The notes beneath the pieces were generated by a model. The model searched no databases and had not been told where the DNA came from. It saw only the letters and a list, made by a program, of their open reading frames with translations. A stretch of DNA of 64,000 nucleotides from Dermatophagoides farinae (taxonomy: Eukaryota; Arthropoda; Arachnida; Sarcoptiformes; Pyroglyphidae). The position numbers were made by a program, and so were the translations under genes. Positions 41,673 to 54,200 of the stretch are shown here, one piece after another (the stretch's first letter is position 1; every line of letters begins with the position of its first letter). The stretch covers positions 2,607,001 through 2,671,000 of the forward strand of contig NC_134677.1 of assembly GCF_024713945.1 (NCBI RefSeq). The letters run 5' to 3'.

Positions 41673-41932
41673 GATGATTATTATCAATAAGTGGTCATGT
41701 GATAAAAAACAATAATTTCATTTTTCAAAAATCATGATGACAATAATAATGAAATCGATCAAGAGTGGAAATTCAAAAATAAATCGGATGATGATTCATA
41801 AAATGTTCATTGAATAAAGTAGGTTTTTTCTCATTCTATAATTGACTTTGAATTGATGTCGCCATGAAATGAAAAGTAGCAATCAAAACATTGAATAAAA
41901 AAAATTATTACTCAATGAATGTATAGCTGTTA

Positions 41933-42354
41933 TCAAGGAAAATTGAACAAAATTCCTATTATGATTGTCGTCATCGACAAACACACAAAGTGTACCGGTA
42001 ATGTTTGAAAATTCGTAAAGATCACAAGATGGTGGTAATCATAAGAATCGTATATTTCTGGCTGAAAACATCAAGATTGCAATGACGACAATGAAGATTT
42101 GCAAAAAAAAAAAAAAAAAAATTATCATCCACTTTTTCACAAAGTTGAAAAATATTTTTTCTCATTTGCATTATTACCGTTGTAACATTGCTTTCGTTGT
42201 ATTCAGTTCGAATTAGTTCATTTTCAAAGCTGTATACAGTTATACTGTGCAAAGATTCTTGGCTCGAATTCAGTTTTCTCTTCTCATTTTTTGTCTTAAT
42301 ATTCATTATTATTATTATTTGGTTCGCAACTTGGATGCCAATATTCATCATCAT
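41933..42354 (-). CDS. Possible two-exon small gene, unrecognised
   Basis: Exon-like segments 42354-42178 and 42061-41933 join in phase 0 through a GTAATA donor and a TTTTCAG acceptor. They would encode 101 residues, including RKLNSSQESLHSITVYSFEN and PEIYDSYDYHHLVIFTNFQT. Codon use resembles real genes here, and the hydrophobic plus-strand frame over the same DNA looks like its antisense shadow. A 19-nt poly-T lies in the proposed intron. There is no recognised domain, no poly(A) signal was found, and the initiator Met lies in an ATG repeat. It sits head-on upstream of the Tudor gene, so it could also be untranslated leader. Confidence 0.25.
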
Positions 42355-42891
42355 CGTTATGGTATACTTTTTATTTTCATATATGAATTTAGGTGACTTT
42401 GTCGTTTACTATATGTATGTTATCACAATCATTAATTTTCTTCGTTCTGGATTGGTGAGCGTTATGTGTTGTTTTTTGTTAGAAAAAAATAACCCTCACT
42501 TTTTATTGCATTTCATGAAATATATTTTGAATTTTATATAAACTTTGAAAATAGAATTAGAAAAAGAAGACGTTATTTTTGTTTTTTTTTTTGGCAATTT
42601 TTCCAATTATTCATTTTCATGTTGTGATCATAATTTTTACCAATAATAAGCTCATTCATTTATAATCATGAACGCTTGATTGAATATTGAACTTTTGTCA
42701 GAAAAAATTATTGCTAATTTATCGGAAAAAATGTGGAATAAAAATATCGATGAAGAAAAAAAAATAAAATTTTACCGGCGTCTATTTTGACTCCATAGAC
42801 ATCGTTGAAGAAAAATAGTGACAGAATCATGTGTTTACTTTTTTATAATTTTTTTCTACTAAAATTTTTCCGATTTTTGGACATAAAAATC
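42355..42891. other. Upstream region of MRPL46
   Basis: AT-rich sequence with no supported gene; it should hold the MRPL46 promoter. No TATA box of clear standing is visible near the start codon. Confidence 0.5.
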
Positions 42892-43986
42892 ATGTCTTTA
42901 CAACGTGTTGCATTGATTCAATGTATTCGCGTGAATCGATTTTGTCAACAAATTTTCTATCGATCTATATCTAGTAATAATCCATCACAATGGGATTTAT
43001 TTGCTGGCATCTGTCTTCAACGATGTCCATTGATTGTGCCTGAATTGAATTGGCTTGAAAAAAGGACACAGAATATGTTCAACAAATTTGAACTCGCTAA
43101 TAGTCTTTATTCTGATCACGAAATGAGACATTTCGAAGATTTGTAAGTGCCAATTAATCTGTAACATTGATCTGAAATTGACATATATTTGTTTATTAGA
43201 CGTCGTGCCGAACGGATTGCATCCGGCGTAAATGTTGATGAAAAAGATTTGGAAGAAGCAGCCAAACAAACAGCTCAAGATTTCGAAGAAGCTTCGATTG
43301 AAGAAATGAAACAATTTAAATTTGGCAAATCTGTAACAAGTGAGTTAATTTGATTTTCAAAAATTAGTTTCATTCTGTTTTTATTCTATTGTATAGAAGC
43401 TGATTTATCCAATAATGAAAAATCCATTGATAGATCATTGGATAAACATCTTTATTTGGTGATCAAAACAAAATTTGGCTCTGATGAACATTGGCTTTTT
43501 CCACAGGAACAATATCAGGCCAACATGGATAAATCATTACGACAAACTGCCGAACGTGTATTGGAAAATTGTTTTCCATCTAAAAAAGATAAATCTCCCA
43601 GTGTCATTGTAAAATTTTTTGGAAATTGTCCATCGGCTTTTTATAGTTATAGATATCCTAGACAAGTGGTTGATGATCGACAAAAATTAGGTTCACGAAT
43701 ATTTCTATTCAAATGTCAGCTAGATGTCAATGAAGAAGGCAAACATTCAGCGATTCAAGATGAAACATTTGGCGATCGAATTCTAAAAGTTGAAAACTAT
43801 CTAGATTATAATTGGTTAACACGAAATGAACTTTATCAAAGAATGCCTAAGCAATATTGGAAACAATTTGGATCAACAATCTATCCGGATGAATTAATCA
43901 ATATTGAAACAATGATGAAATCAACAAAACATAGAAATATAAATAGACTGACGAAACGATTAGATAGAATCGAAGCTTCGAATTGA
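42892..43986 (+). CDS. MRPL46: Mitochondrial ribosomal protein L46 (mL46)
   Basis: Three exons: 42892-43142, 43200-43339 and 43397-43986, with GTAAGT and GTGAGT donors and introns of 57 nt each, giving 326 residues. The protein is a component of the large subunit of the mitochondrial ribosome and belongs to a NUDIX-like fold family without hydrolase activity. Recognition rests on WDLFAGICLQRCPLI followed by ELANSLYSDHEMRHFEDL near the N-terminus, and on HWLFPQEQYQANMDKSLRQT with the downstream GNCPSAFYSYRYP and IFLFKCQL segments. The first 30 residues (RVALIQCIRVNRFCQQIFYR) are basic and hydrophobic, as expected for mitochondrial import. A start further upstream in the same frame is possible but would bury the presequence. 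The gene converges on ALG5. Confidence 0.93.
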
Positions 43987-44011
43987 ATTTGAAAAAAAAA
44001 TTATTTATATA

Positions 44012-44017
44012 AATAAA
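44012..44017 (+). terminator. Poly(A) signal of MRPL46
   Basis: AATAAA 26 bases after the MRPL46 stop codon. Confidence 0.7.
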
Positions 44018-44019
44018 AG

Positions 44020-44025
44020 TTTATT
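44020..44025 (-). terminator. Poly(A) signal of ALG5
   Basis: AATAAA on the minus strand, 84 bases after the ALG5 stop and only two bases from the opposing signal of MRPL46. Confidence 0.65.
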
Positions 44026-44108
44026 TGTTTTTCTCATTTTTTTCCATTGATTAAAGATAGAATTTTTATCTATACAAAATGACATTCGAATATTTTTCTT
44101 TTCTTCGA

Positions 44109-45218
44109 TCATAATAATTGCTGTTGTATCATGATACCATAGATTTTTTCAAATGGTGCTTTGGGATAACGATATGCACCGATTGTATAATTCCAAAAAA
44201 TCAATGAAACATCGATACCCATTTGTAACCAAGAAAATACCGGTACAATTTTCGATCCTTCAATTTCGGTCCATTCGACTGGTATTTCACCGATTGGTAA
44301 ACGTAATCGTTCGGCCAATAAAAGTAATTCAACATCAAAAGCCCATCGTTCAATATGTGTATGTGTGAATAGAATTTGTGCTATTGTACGTGGAAACATT
44401 TTAAATCCACATTGAGTATCATGTGCAGATTTCACTGTCAATAACCATACGATAAAATGAAAACCCCACATTAGAATCGTTCGAAATAATGATCGTTGTG
44501 CTATTGATTCCTGTTCCAGATGAGCACGAGATCCGATTGCAATTGGAAACATTTGAGCATCAAATCCGTTGCCAAAATTTTTCTCTATACAAATAAGTTC
44601 AGTTTTACTGTATGATTTTCGTCTTTCCTGAATGAATTGATTCAATTTTCCCAATTCGGAAAATTTCGTCGCTCCATCGGCATCAGCAAAAAGACAATAT
44701 TCTCCACGTGCAGCTAGAATACCGATTCGAATTGCACCACCTTTGCCACGATTTTTCACCAATGTTATGACACGAATTTTTTCCGTACCATATTTTTGTA
44801 CATAACCCAATGCTATTTGTGTGGTTTTATCACGACTTCCATCATCAACAATGATTATCTCATATTTATATGATTGTTGTTCCAGATAATCGATCGCTTC
44901 ATCCAACATTGTTGGCAGGCGATTCTGTTCATTATATGCTGGTACAATCACCGATAGGTAAAGGGTTGATGGTTGAATATCCTGATAAGTGACTGAATGT
45001 TTTTTGCTCAAAAATATTGTTCCCAATTGTGGCAACGGATGACGTTCACCAGAAATCGGATCCAGATAATATCGTTCATCTTTATGAATTATAATTCGTG
45101 GATATGGGCTTGTTGTCAAACGAATCAATATCGAAATGAATAAAACAGAAAGAATTATAATCACAAACAAAGCTATCAGATTATTGAACGTAAAAATTTG
45201 ATGAAAAATGCACGACAT
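44109..45218 (-). CDS. ALG5: Dolichyl-phosphate beta-glucosyltransferase ALG5
   Basis: Intronless frame of 369 residues. The enzyme moves glucose from UDP-glucose to dolichyl phosphate, making the Dol-P-Glc donor used to finish the N-glycan precursor; it acts at the cytosolic face of the endoplasmic reticulum. The N-terminus has one membrane anchor (about residues 12-32, LIALFVIIILSVLFISILI). The GT2-family domain follows: VPAYNE at 92-97, IIIVDDGSRDKT at 121-132, KNRGKGGAIRIG at 155-166 and the DADGAT metal/nucleotide motif at 179-184. Further on lie QCGFKMFPR and ERWAFDVELLLLAERL, which are characteristic of ALG5. It is slightly longer than the human enzyme (324 residues), mainly at the N-terminus and in a loop. 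All catalytic motifs look intact. Confidence 0.95.
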   Translation of the reverse strand: MSCIFHQIFTFNNLIALFVIIILSVLFISILIRLTTSPYPRIIIHKDERYYLDPISGERHPLPQLGTIFLSKKHSVTYQDIQPSTLYLSVIVPAYNEQNRLPTMLDEAIDYLEQQSYKYEIIIVDDGSRDKTTQIALGYVQKYGTEKIRVITLVKNRGKGGAIRIGILAARGEYCLFADADGATKFSELGKLNQFIQERRKSYSKTELICIEKNFGNGFDAQMFPIAIGSRAHLEQESIAQRSLFRTILMWGFHFIVWLLTVKSAHDTQCGFKMFPRTIAQILFTHTHIERWAFDVELLLLAERLRLPIGEIPVEWTEIEGSKIVPVFSWLQMGIDVSLIFWNYTIGAYRYPKAPFEKIYGIMIQQQLL

Positions 45219-46026
45219 ATCTTTCCTGTTATTGATTTAATGAGATTATTAAAACAATAGTCAAACTTTACATAATTTCGTTTAAAAAAATAAAATTCTG
45301 GAATTCTTGATACCAAAAAAAAAATTGAGACACGTGTACACAATATTTTTGTCAGCAGTGATGATATATATATCAACATCAAACCAGGATTTTTTTTTTC
45401 GATATACGGGTGAACCGACATTACCATCTATTGGTCGTCAATGGTAAACAAAAAAAAATCAAAACAACAAAACGGCGCCATCTGTTGATGAAATATGTGG
45501 CAAAAATTTTGAATTTTGAATTTTTAACAGCAATCAATCATTTTGTTGAAGACGAAAGATGGAAAGCTTGTTTTTTTTCTGTTTGTTTGTTTCCTGAACG
45601 AACATCCATAGGCTTTTGTTTTCAATTTCATCTAGACAATAGAATTCCTGAGAATTCTAAATATAGCAATACAACAACCACATGCAAGTGCAAACAAACA
45701 AAACAAAGAAAAAAAAATTTCAAAGTAGTTTATGAATGGTAAAACAAAATTAAATGCTCCATTAAATGGATAACCATAATCAAATGAATAATGTTATTAG
45801 GTTTTTTTTAATCGATATAACTTGTAACTTTTGTATATTGAGATAAAAATAATAATTTATCATCTATTCATCAGCAATGAATGTCCAAATGATGACGAAA
45901 AAAAAAGAAAAAAATTAAATTAAATCCAGATTTTCCGGATTCTTTTTTTTTGGATTTTACCAGAAAAAAATAACAACAACAACAACAACAACTTAATGAA
46001 AGCTTTGATGGAGGTCGAAAATAATA

Positions 46027-46264
46027 ATGTACATTTTCCATTTCTTTTTTTTTCTCATAACTAATTGTTCATTACAATTCATTTCAACCATTACCGACAA
46101 ATGTATTTCTGTGTGTGTGTGTATATATATAAGTGACAAAGTTGATGACGAGACATTGTGTGTGTCTGATGACGATGATGATGATGATGATGATCATCAT
46201 AATGTATTTGTTCAATTTTACATCCATCCAGATTCTAGATTTCATCATTGGTTGGTTTATGGTG
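46027..46264 (+). other. Possible first exon of an unrecognised secreted protein
   Basis: From ATG at 46027 the frame begins with a hydrophobic stretch (MYIFHFFFFLITNCSLQF) that resembles a signal peptide. It continues through a Cys-Val/Ile-Tyr repeat and an Asp run into a less biased segment, FVQFYIHPDSRFHHWLVYG, which ends at a strong GTAAGT donor. The last segment and the donor are the only real support; the rest is repeat-derived. No second exon was found and no family is recognised. Confidence 0.2.
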
Positions 46265-48502
46265 TAAGTAAAAAAAAAAATGATTAAGAGACTTGATTAT
46301 TCAAAAAGAAGGAAATGTTGATTCATGAATGACAAATTTTTTTCATGTTCTACATTGAAAGAATTCTAATATGAATGGCTAATAATAGTGTTCTTTATGT
46401 ATCTTTCTCTGTTCACTTGATTCTTTAATGATGAAACTGATACCACACATACACACACACACACACACATGCAAAAAATTTTTAATGGATGATAAAAAAA
46501 ACTTGGCTAATGGATGATATAAAAAAAAACAATAAAAAACACTCTGAAATCGACAATGAAAACCCAACAAGTTCTTTTGAATCTCAATATACTTAAGAAA
46601 TAAAAATGTCGAATCAGCCATTATCATCATCATCATCATCATCATCAACAAAGAAACGACAACAATGAATAAAAAAAAAGAATGTTCATCAAGATGATGA
46701 TAAATTACTAGGTGAATAAAGAATTTTTAAATTTCGTTAAATAAATGAATGAATAAATCAAGCCAAAAAAATGAACAATATATTGAGATCATGAATATAA
46801 CAATAGAATGAACGATGAATCCAAGTAAACTATAAGTGACTAGATTCTGGATTCTATTTTCAGCCAATTCTTTGAAACTATTAAAATTATTATTTCATTT
46901 GAAAAAAAAATAAAGAATTTTTAATGATGATGATTGAATAAACTTTTATTTTTCCTGATTTTCATCTGTTTTTCTTATTGATGTTCTTTTCAGCTGAAAT
47001 CAAATTGATTGATTGACAGATTCTGTTTGCTATTTTCAAGAAAGTTTTCATCATAATCATCAGCATTCAGAATAAACACATAATACAGCCAATCATTTCA
47101 TATTCATTAATCATTTTCATTTTGTATAAAAATAGCAATATGAATGGAAAAAAAATTCGAGAACAATCAAACGAAAAAAACTTATGGTTGATGATGGTAC
47201 TGAAAAAAAATGTTTGGAACAACAAAAAAATCACATGAATATACAAACAATAAATCATCATCTGTTTGGATCAATGATTGCGAAAACGGATATTTTTACA
47301 TCATAGATTGAAATGTCAATAACAATGATGACGAAAATAATGATATCGCACTATAGGTGATCATCATGATCATTAGTATCAACATTTTCTAAAGTTTGAA
47401 ATGACAAAAACAGAAATGATCCATTGAAAATGAATGCAATGCTAAATGTAAATTTTCTATGCCCTTTCACTCTCTATATGAATAATTATCATTATCATCA
47501 TCATCATCATCATCATCAGGATGATGGTAGTATGGATATGGTTAAATGAAATAAAAATTTACTTAAAGAATTGAAAAGAATAAACAACAATAATAGTTGA
47601 AACTTTTTATTTCGTATCATTAACAAAAGAGAAATTTTTTTTTTTACATCATTAAAAATTTCTCAATATCAAACATAACCACAACATCTTCACTTTCTCT
47701 TCATCATGATTGACAATCATTATCATCACCAAACCAACAACAATATTCGATGATGATGATGATGAAAATTTAGATTTAGATACAGGAAAAAAAATGAAAC
47801 AAATCCTTATATCCTTGCATCATTGCATTGATGGAAAAGATTGTTGTTTTATCACCATCATCATCATCATCATCATCATCATTGTGGTGGTAGATGAATA
47901 AAAAGAAAAATTTTCTCCAACTTTCGATTTACCGCTTACAATTATAAATGGCGGATATAATAAAATCGAAGAAGAACAAGAAAAAGAGATCCATATGGTT
48001 GTAGAAATGATGGCAATGTATTAAAGCGAAAAAAAGCATAGAAAACAAAATTCGTTGTCGATGTTTTCATCATCATGATATACGAGAGTAAAAGAAGGAT
48101 AATAATCTTCATGTCTATACAATATAGCACAAAGTTTCATTCATCTAAGATGTTCATCATCGTGATGATGATGATGATGGAAATGGATTGGTAAGCAGAC
48201 AACAAAGAAATTGAAATTGTTGTTTTTTTCTCTTGAATTAAATTGTGAATGATGATTTTTTATTGCAAAAAAAAACCAATATAATTTGCGAAATAAATCA
48301 ACGTTCATGTGTGTATTTGAAATTCTAAATATGAGTTTCATTTTTTTTTATCCGGTTTGATCCAAACGGCTTTAACGGATTATCATAATCATAATCATCA
48401 TCATCATCATTCATTTAATCGTCAAATGGGAAACAATAACCGTCTTTGAAATATGTCAACCATACGATGATGATTTTGACGATATGTCTGTGACAGACGA
48501 CG

Positions 48503-48556
48503 ACCATCATCATCATCACCACCACCACCACCACCACCACCATCACCACCATCGTC
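48503..48556. repeat. (ATC)n-(ACC)n compound microsatellite
   Basis: A CAT/CAC triplet tract of about 18 units, upstream of the ZCCHC24 coding start. Confidence 0.9.
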
Positions 48557-48929
48557 AATAATTTGAACATTTATAAATATGTTGACGGCATCCACGAACG
48601 TTATAATACACTATAGTTTTTTTTCAGAATCGTCTGTGATATAGAAGAAAAAAAATTCAGTTTTTTTTGTCTGTTTGTTTTTTTAATTTTTTTTTTTGTT
48701 GTTGTTTATTTTGGCCATCAAAAAAATTTTTTTTTCTTGTTTACATTCATGTATGTGACATTTTTTTCTTTTCTAGCAAGAATTATTTTTTGATTTATTA
48801 GTTAGATATTAATCCTTACGTAAACGGCAATTTTTTTGTGTCTGTTTTATTATAATGAGTTTAATGACAAAATTGTGAAAAAAATTAATAGCATTTTTTC
48901 AATTTTCATTGTCAATCATTAAAAATCAA

Positions 48930-50129
<1,200 letters not shown>

Positions 50130-51284
50130 TTGAAAAGAATTTGATATAGGAATTTAAAAAATTATTACAACTTTTTTTTGAGAAAATTATAAAAATTGGT
50201 TAAAATTAATTTTTTTTTTTTTGAAAAACGTCATGTCGCCATCTTGTGATGAGAACTATAACTCGTTTTTCGATGATTAGTCATTAGATGGGAGTAAAAG
50301 CAGCGTTTCAATTTCGAATATCATTTCGTCAATATAAACAGCCACACAGAATTCAAAGGAACAACAAAAATTTATTTACTTTTAAAATTAATTAAACTTT
50401 TTTTCGCGAATAAAGAAAGAAATGGAAGAAAAAAAAGTTGTGAGAAATATGCTCCAAATGAATCAAGAACAGTGTATTTGTGTGTATAGGAACTTTTCTT
50501 TGTTTCAAATCTCACCAGACAAGAATGTTTAAAGGCCATATTTTCTTCTTTCGTTTTTAATAGACATAACGTATAATAATAAATGACTGCAAATTTATCA
50601 CAAAAAAATATAAAATAAAATGTGTTCGTATTTAGAAGGAATAAAAAGTTTATCTTCATTTTTATATTTCCAAAAAATCCAGACTATTCTTTTATGAAAG
50701 AAAAAGCTGTGGATTTTTTTGCATTTGTTTGAAAAAAAAAATTTAAGAAAATTCCAAAAAAGTTTCTTGACTTGAACCCAGTCGTATTTTTCTAATTAGA
50801 TTTTTTTGTTTGTCATTCATTCATTTTGAATTCAAATGCATAAAAAGGAAGAGTGAATTCAAGAATGAAAAAAGAAAACATTTTGTATTCGGTAAATGTT
50901 TGCACCGTTTTAAAATTCCCCGCAGACGGAACCAATAAATGAAAGTATCCGAATTTCCAAGGATATTTGTTTTTCTTCTTATTTTTCCCAATTGCTGTCT
51001 TCACCCATGAATTCATCATCCGTTTATTCATTCATTTATTAGAATTTCAAAAGAATTTTAATTGACTAACCGGAGATGTTTGCTATTAGTGAATTACATG
51101 ATTCTATATGGCCATAATAAATTTCCTTTACCAATAAAAATACAAACACTATCAAAGAATTAAATTTTCCGCCTAGATAGTCAAAAAGAATCTGGTCATT
51201 TCAATGGAATTTCAAATTGAATTCAATGACGACGTTTAAGGAAGCAATTTGATTGATTTTTTTCGTCTTCTTCCTTGTATGTTT
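50130..51284. other. Intergenic region between convergent ZCCHC24 and CEP164
   Basis: Holds the 3' untranslated regions of both genes. An AAGATGGCGA (minus strand) element at 50235-50244 resembles YY1/CTCF-type sites. The minus-strand frames at 50372-50659 and 50813-51031 are Phe/Lys-rich and carry no domain. Confidence 0.5.
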
Positions 51285-54200
51285 TTAAATTTGTGTAATT
51301 TTTTGCTGTTCAATAGCAGTTGAAATCTTCATCAATCGATCATTGACTGAATTACGAATCGATTTCATTCGTAACATTAGCAATTGATCTTCATGTTGTT
51401 GTTTTTGTTGCTGTTGATCATCCCTTGCGGTCAATTTGAACATGTCACTAGTCGATTTAAAGTTATTTTCCAAAATTCGATTTGTTTGCCCATATAATGA
51501 TGATGCTGATAATGGCAGTGTTCTTAACCACAAATCATCATCATCATCATCAACATGATTGACTGATGATGATGTTCGTATCATGGCATGCAAATCATCA
51601 TCACCATCATCATACCGACCACCAAGCATATCCAAATTATTCAATTCTTGCTTTAATTGATTAGTAGTCTGTTTGATCATCGATATCAATGAATTTGTTG
51701 CAATACGAACACGATGTTGAGCTTGTTTATTATTATTATTATTGATATATTTTGAATTGAATTTTATAGGTGAATTTGAATATGATCGATGATTTCGATG
51801 ATTCATCATCGTTTCATTTGGACGTATGGATGTATCTATAAAATGTTTACCATGGCTATATCCATGTCGATGATGATGATGATTATGATTTCGACTTTCA
51901 GTTCGATGTGGATGATTATCGTGACCTTTTGATGATATTGATGATGACGATAACTGTAATGATGAGTTTGAATTTGGCGTCGACACTGATCTAAAATTAC
52001 AGAAAAGAAAAAAATTTACCTAAATCTAATAATCAATCATTGGACTTACTGATATCTAGGTTTCGATTCGATAGTCGTCGATCTACTCAGTGATTCGCTG
52101 CCATCATCTGAAGATTTTCGCCTAATATTTCGATGAACAAATTTTGATCGCTGATCACGTCGTTTATTACGTCGAACACCGCCGTAGTCTTTTGTCCTTA
52201 TTTTTATTGGCTGAACTATATTGGATTTGGCAGATTTTTTCTTTTCGATACAATTTTCATCAACTTTCATCACATAAAATTCTTGCAAAAAATCTTTCAA
52301 ATTGCTACACTGTTCTAAAAGCTGTAAATGTTTTTCATTAGCAGTTTTATTCACAATTTTCGTCAATGGTAATGTTCCATAGTCGCCATCACAATTATTA
52401 TCATTATCTGTTCGGGTTGTTGGAATTTGTTTTGAGCCATCAGTAGCATTATGATGATGATTGTTGTTGTAATTGATCAAAGTTGTTTCATTAACATTAT
52501 CATTTTGAACCAAATGATTATAATCATCATCATCATTATTTTGATAGACTTTTATTATTTTTGAATTCGAATTTTCTTTGCACAAAGTTGTTGGAAAAAT
52601 TCCTGAATGATTATGATGATCATTATCATTACGGTAATTTTCTTCAGACATAATCACGGTTGAAAGTTTTTCTACATTGGAATTCTTTGAATCACTCAGC
52701 ACTTTATTATCATTATTATTCATCGATTGTTGCCGAGAAATATCCGAATCTAACGATTATAAAAATCAGAATTTTGATTAAAAAGAAATGAAATAAAATA
52801 AATATCCCTGAATAGAATTACCTCTAGATGATTGTTGATATTGATGAATAGTTTTTTCGAATTGATTCAATTTCGAATCGATCTGTTGCATAAATGATTC
52901 AATTTTCTCATCCAATTCATTCAATCGTTTCATCAATGATTCTCTTTCCTCATCGATCATATCATGTATTTGTTGTCGATGCTGATGGTGATCGGACGAC
53001 GATCGATTCATCGAAACAGTCACACTTGAATTCTCTTTATCTTTTTTCAATAAATGAGCAATATTCGTATCGATTCGATGAAAGTTTTCTTTAGCAAAGT
53101 TTCGATCCTGTTCAATCATTGATCGTAAAGTTTCAACACTTTTCTGATTTTGGTTGGCCATTAATCGACATTGGTCAATGAACGGATGAAATTCATCTCG
53201 TATTCGATCCCATGATAATCTATGATTCGTTTCACTCATTTGATTTTCGTATTGTTTCAATGATTCAGATATTCGAAGTGATAACTCCTGCCTTAACGTT
53301 TGTTCTTGTTTGGTCAACAACTTTTTTTCAATCTGTTCGGAAACTTTTTCGATTTCATTCGTAATTGTTTTATCTAGATTAGCACTGATTCTATGCAATT
53401 GTTCGGATAGATTTTCATTCACTTCATTCATCATTGAATTTACTTTTTTTGTGAATATTTTGTTACCCATTTCTTCAGCTATATTCGTTTGTTGTTGTTG
53501 CTGTTTTCGAATCGAATCGAATGACAAATTGAGCCCATCAATTTTACGGGATAATTTTACTTGCTCATCGTTATGTTCAATGTGAATCATATCCATTCGT
53601 TTATTCATGGAAAGAATTTCATTATCCATTTGTTTTCTCAACAATTCTTTACTTTCATTCAATTCTTTTCGTAAATTTTCACGTAAATTTGCAATATCCA
53701 TTTGCATTTGTTCAGTGATTGTTTGAAATTGTTGCTGGAATTCATTATCAACATCCAAATGAATCCTATCATTACTATTATCACTATATTGAATGCTATT
53801 ATTTTTCAATTCTGTTTGCCGTTGTTGGATGGAATTTGATTCGGATTCAAATTCTTCTTCTTCATAATTATCATCTTCGAAAACTTTTTCGTCGTCATTA
53901 ACTACGGAATATTCACCATCATCTTGATCCCACCGTTCGTCGCTTAGATTGGTTATTTCATTCATGCCATTCAATGATTGATGTTCATCATTAATTTGTT
54001 GCCGTTGTTTCTGTTGTTGTTCCACGCCATCTAATAATATTGCCTTAGTGGCTGCTTTAATATCGGTATCTTTCGGTTTTTCATTCAAGTATTTTTGACT
54101 ATTTTCGCCTTTTTCCGATTTGGTTGTTGCTGTTGGCTTCGTTGGCTGGATGATGAATCCCATTTGACTCATTTGATCAGAATTCTTGATTCTGCTGTTA

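Larger units (their letters stand above)
45219..48929. other. Intergenic region between ALG5 and ZCCHC24
   Basis: Mostly microsatellite-rich DNA like the left half of the window. It must contain the ALG5 promoter (left) and that of ZCCHC24 (right). CTCF-like GCGCCATCT is at 45475-45483. An unremarkable plus-strand frame at 45487-45742 is not supported by any domain. One exon-like segment at 46027-46264 is listed separately. Confidence 0.5.

Noticed and set aside
42188-42541. 117-codon highly hydrophobic plus-strand frame resembling a membrane protein
   Set aside because: Runs of Ile and Phe arise as the antisense of an Asn/Asp/Lys-rich minus-strand frame; it starts at TTG and no family is recognised.
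48503-48556. His/Thr-repeat-coding or CRISPR-like repeat block
   Set aside because: It is a simple CAT/CAC triplet tract with no spacers; CRISPR arrays do not occur in animal nuclear genomes.
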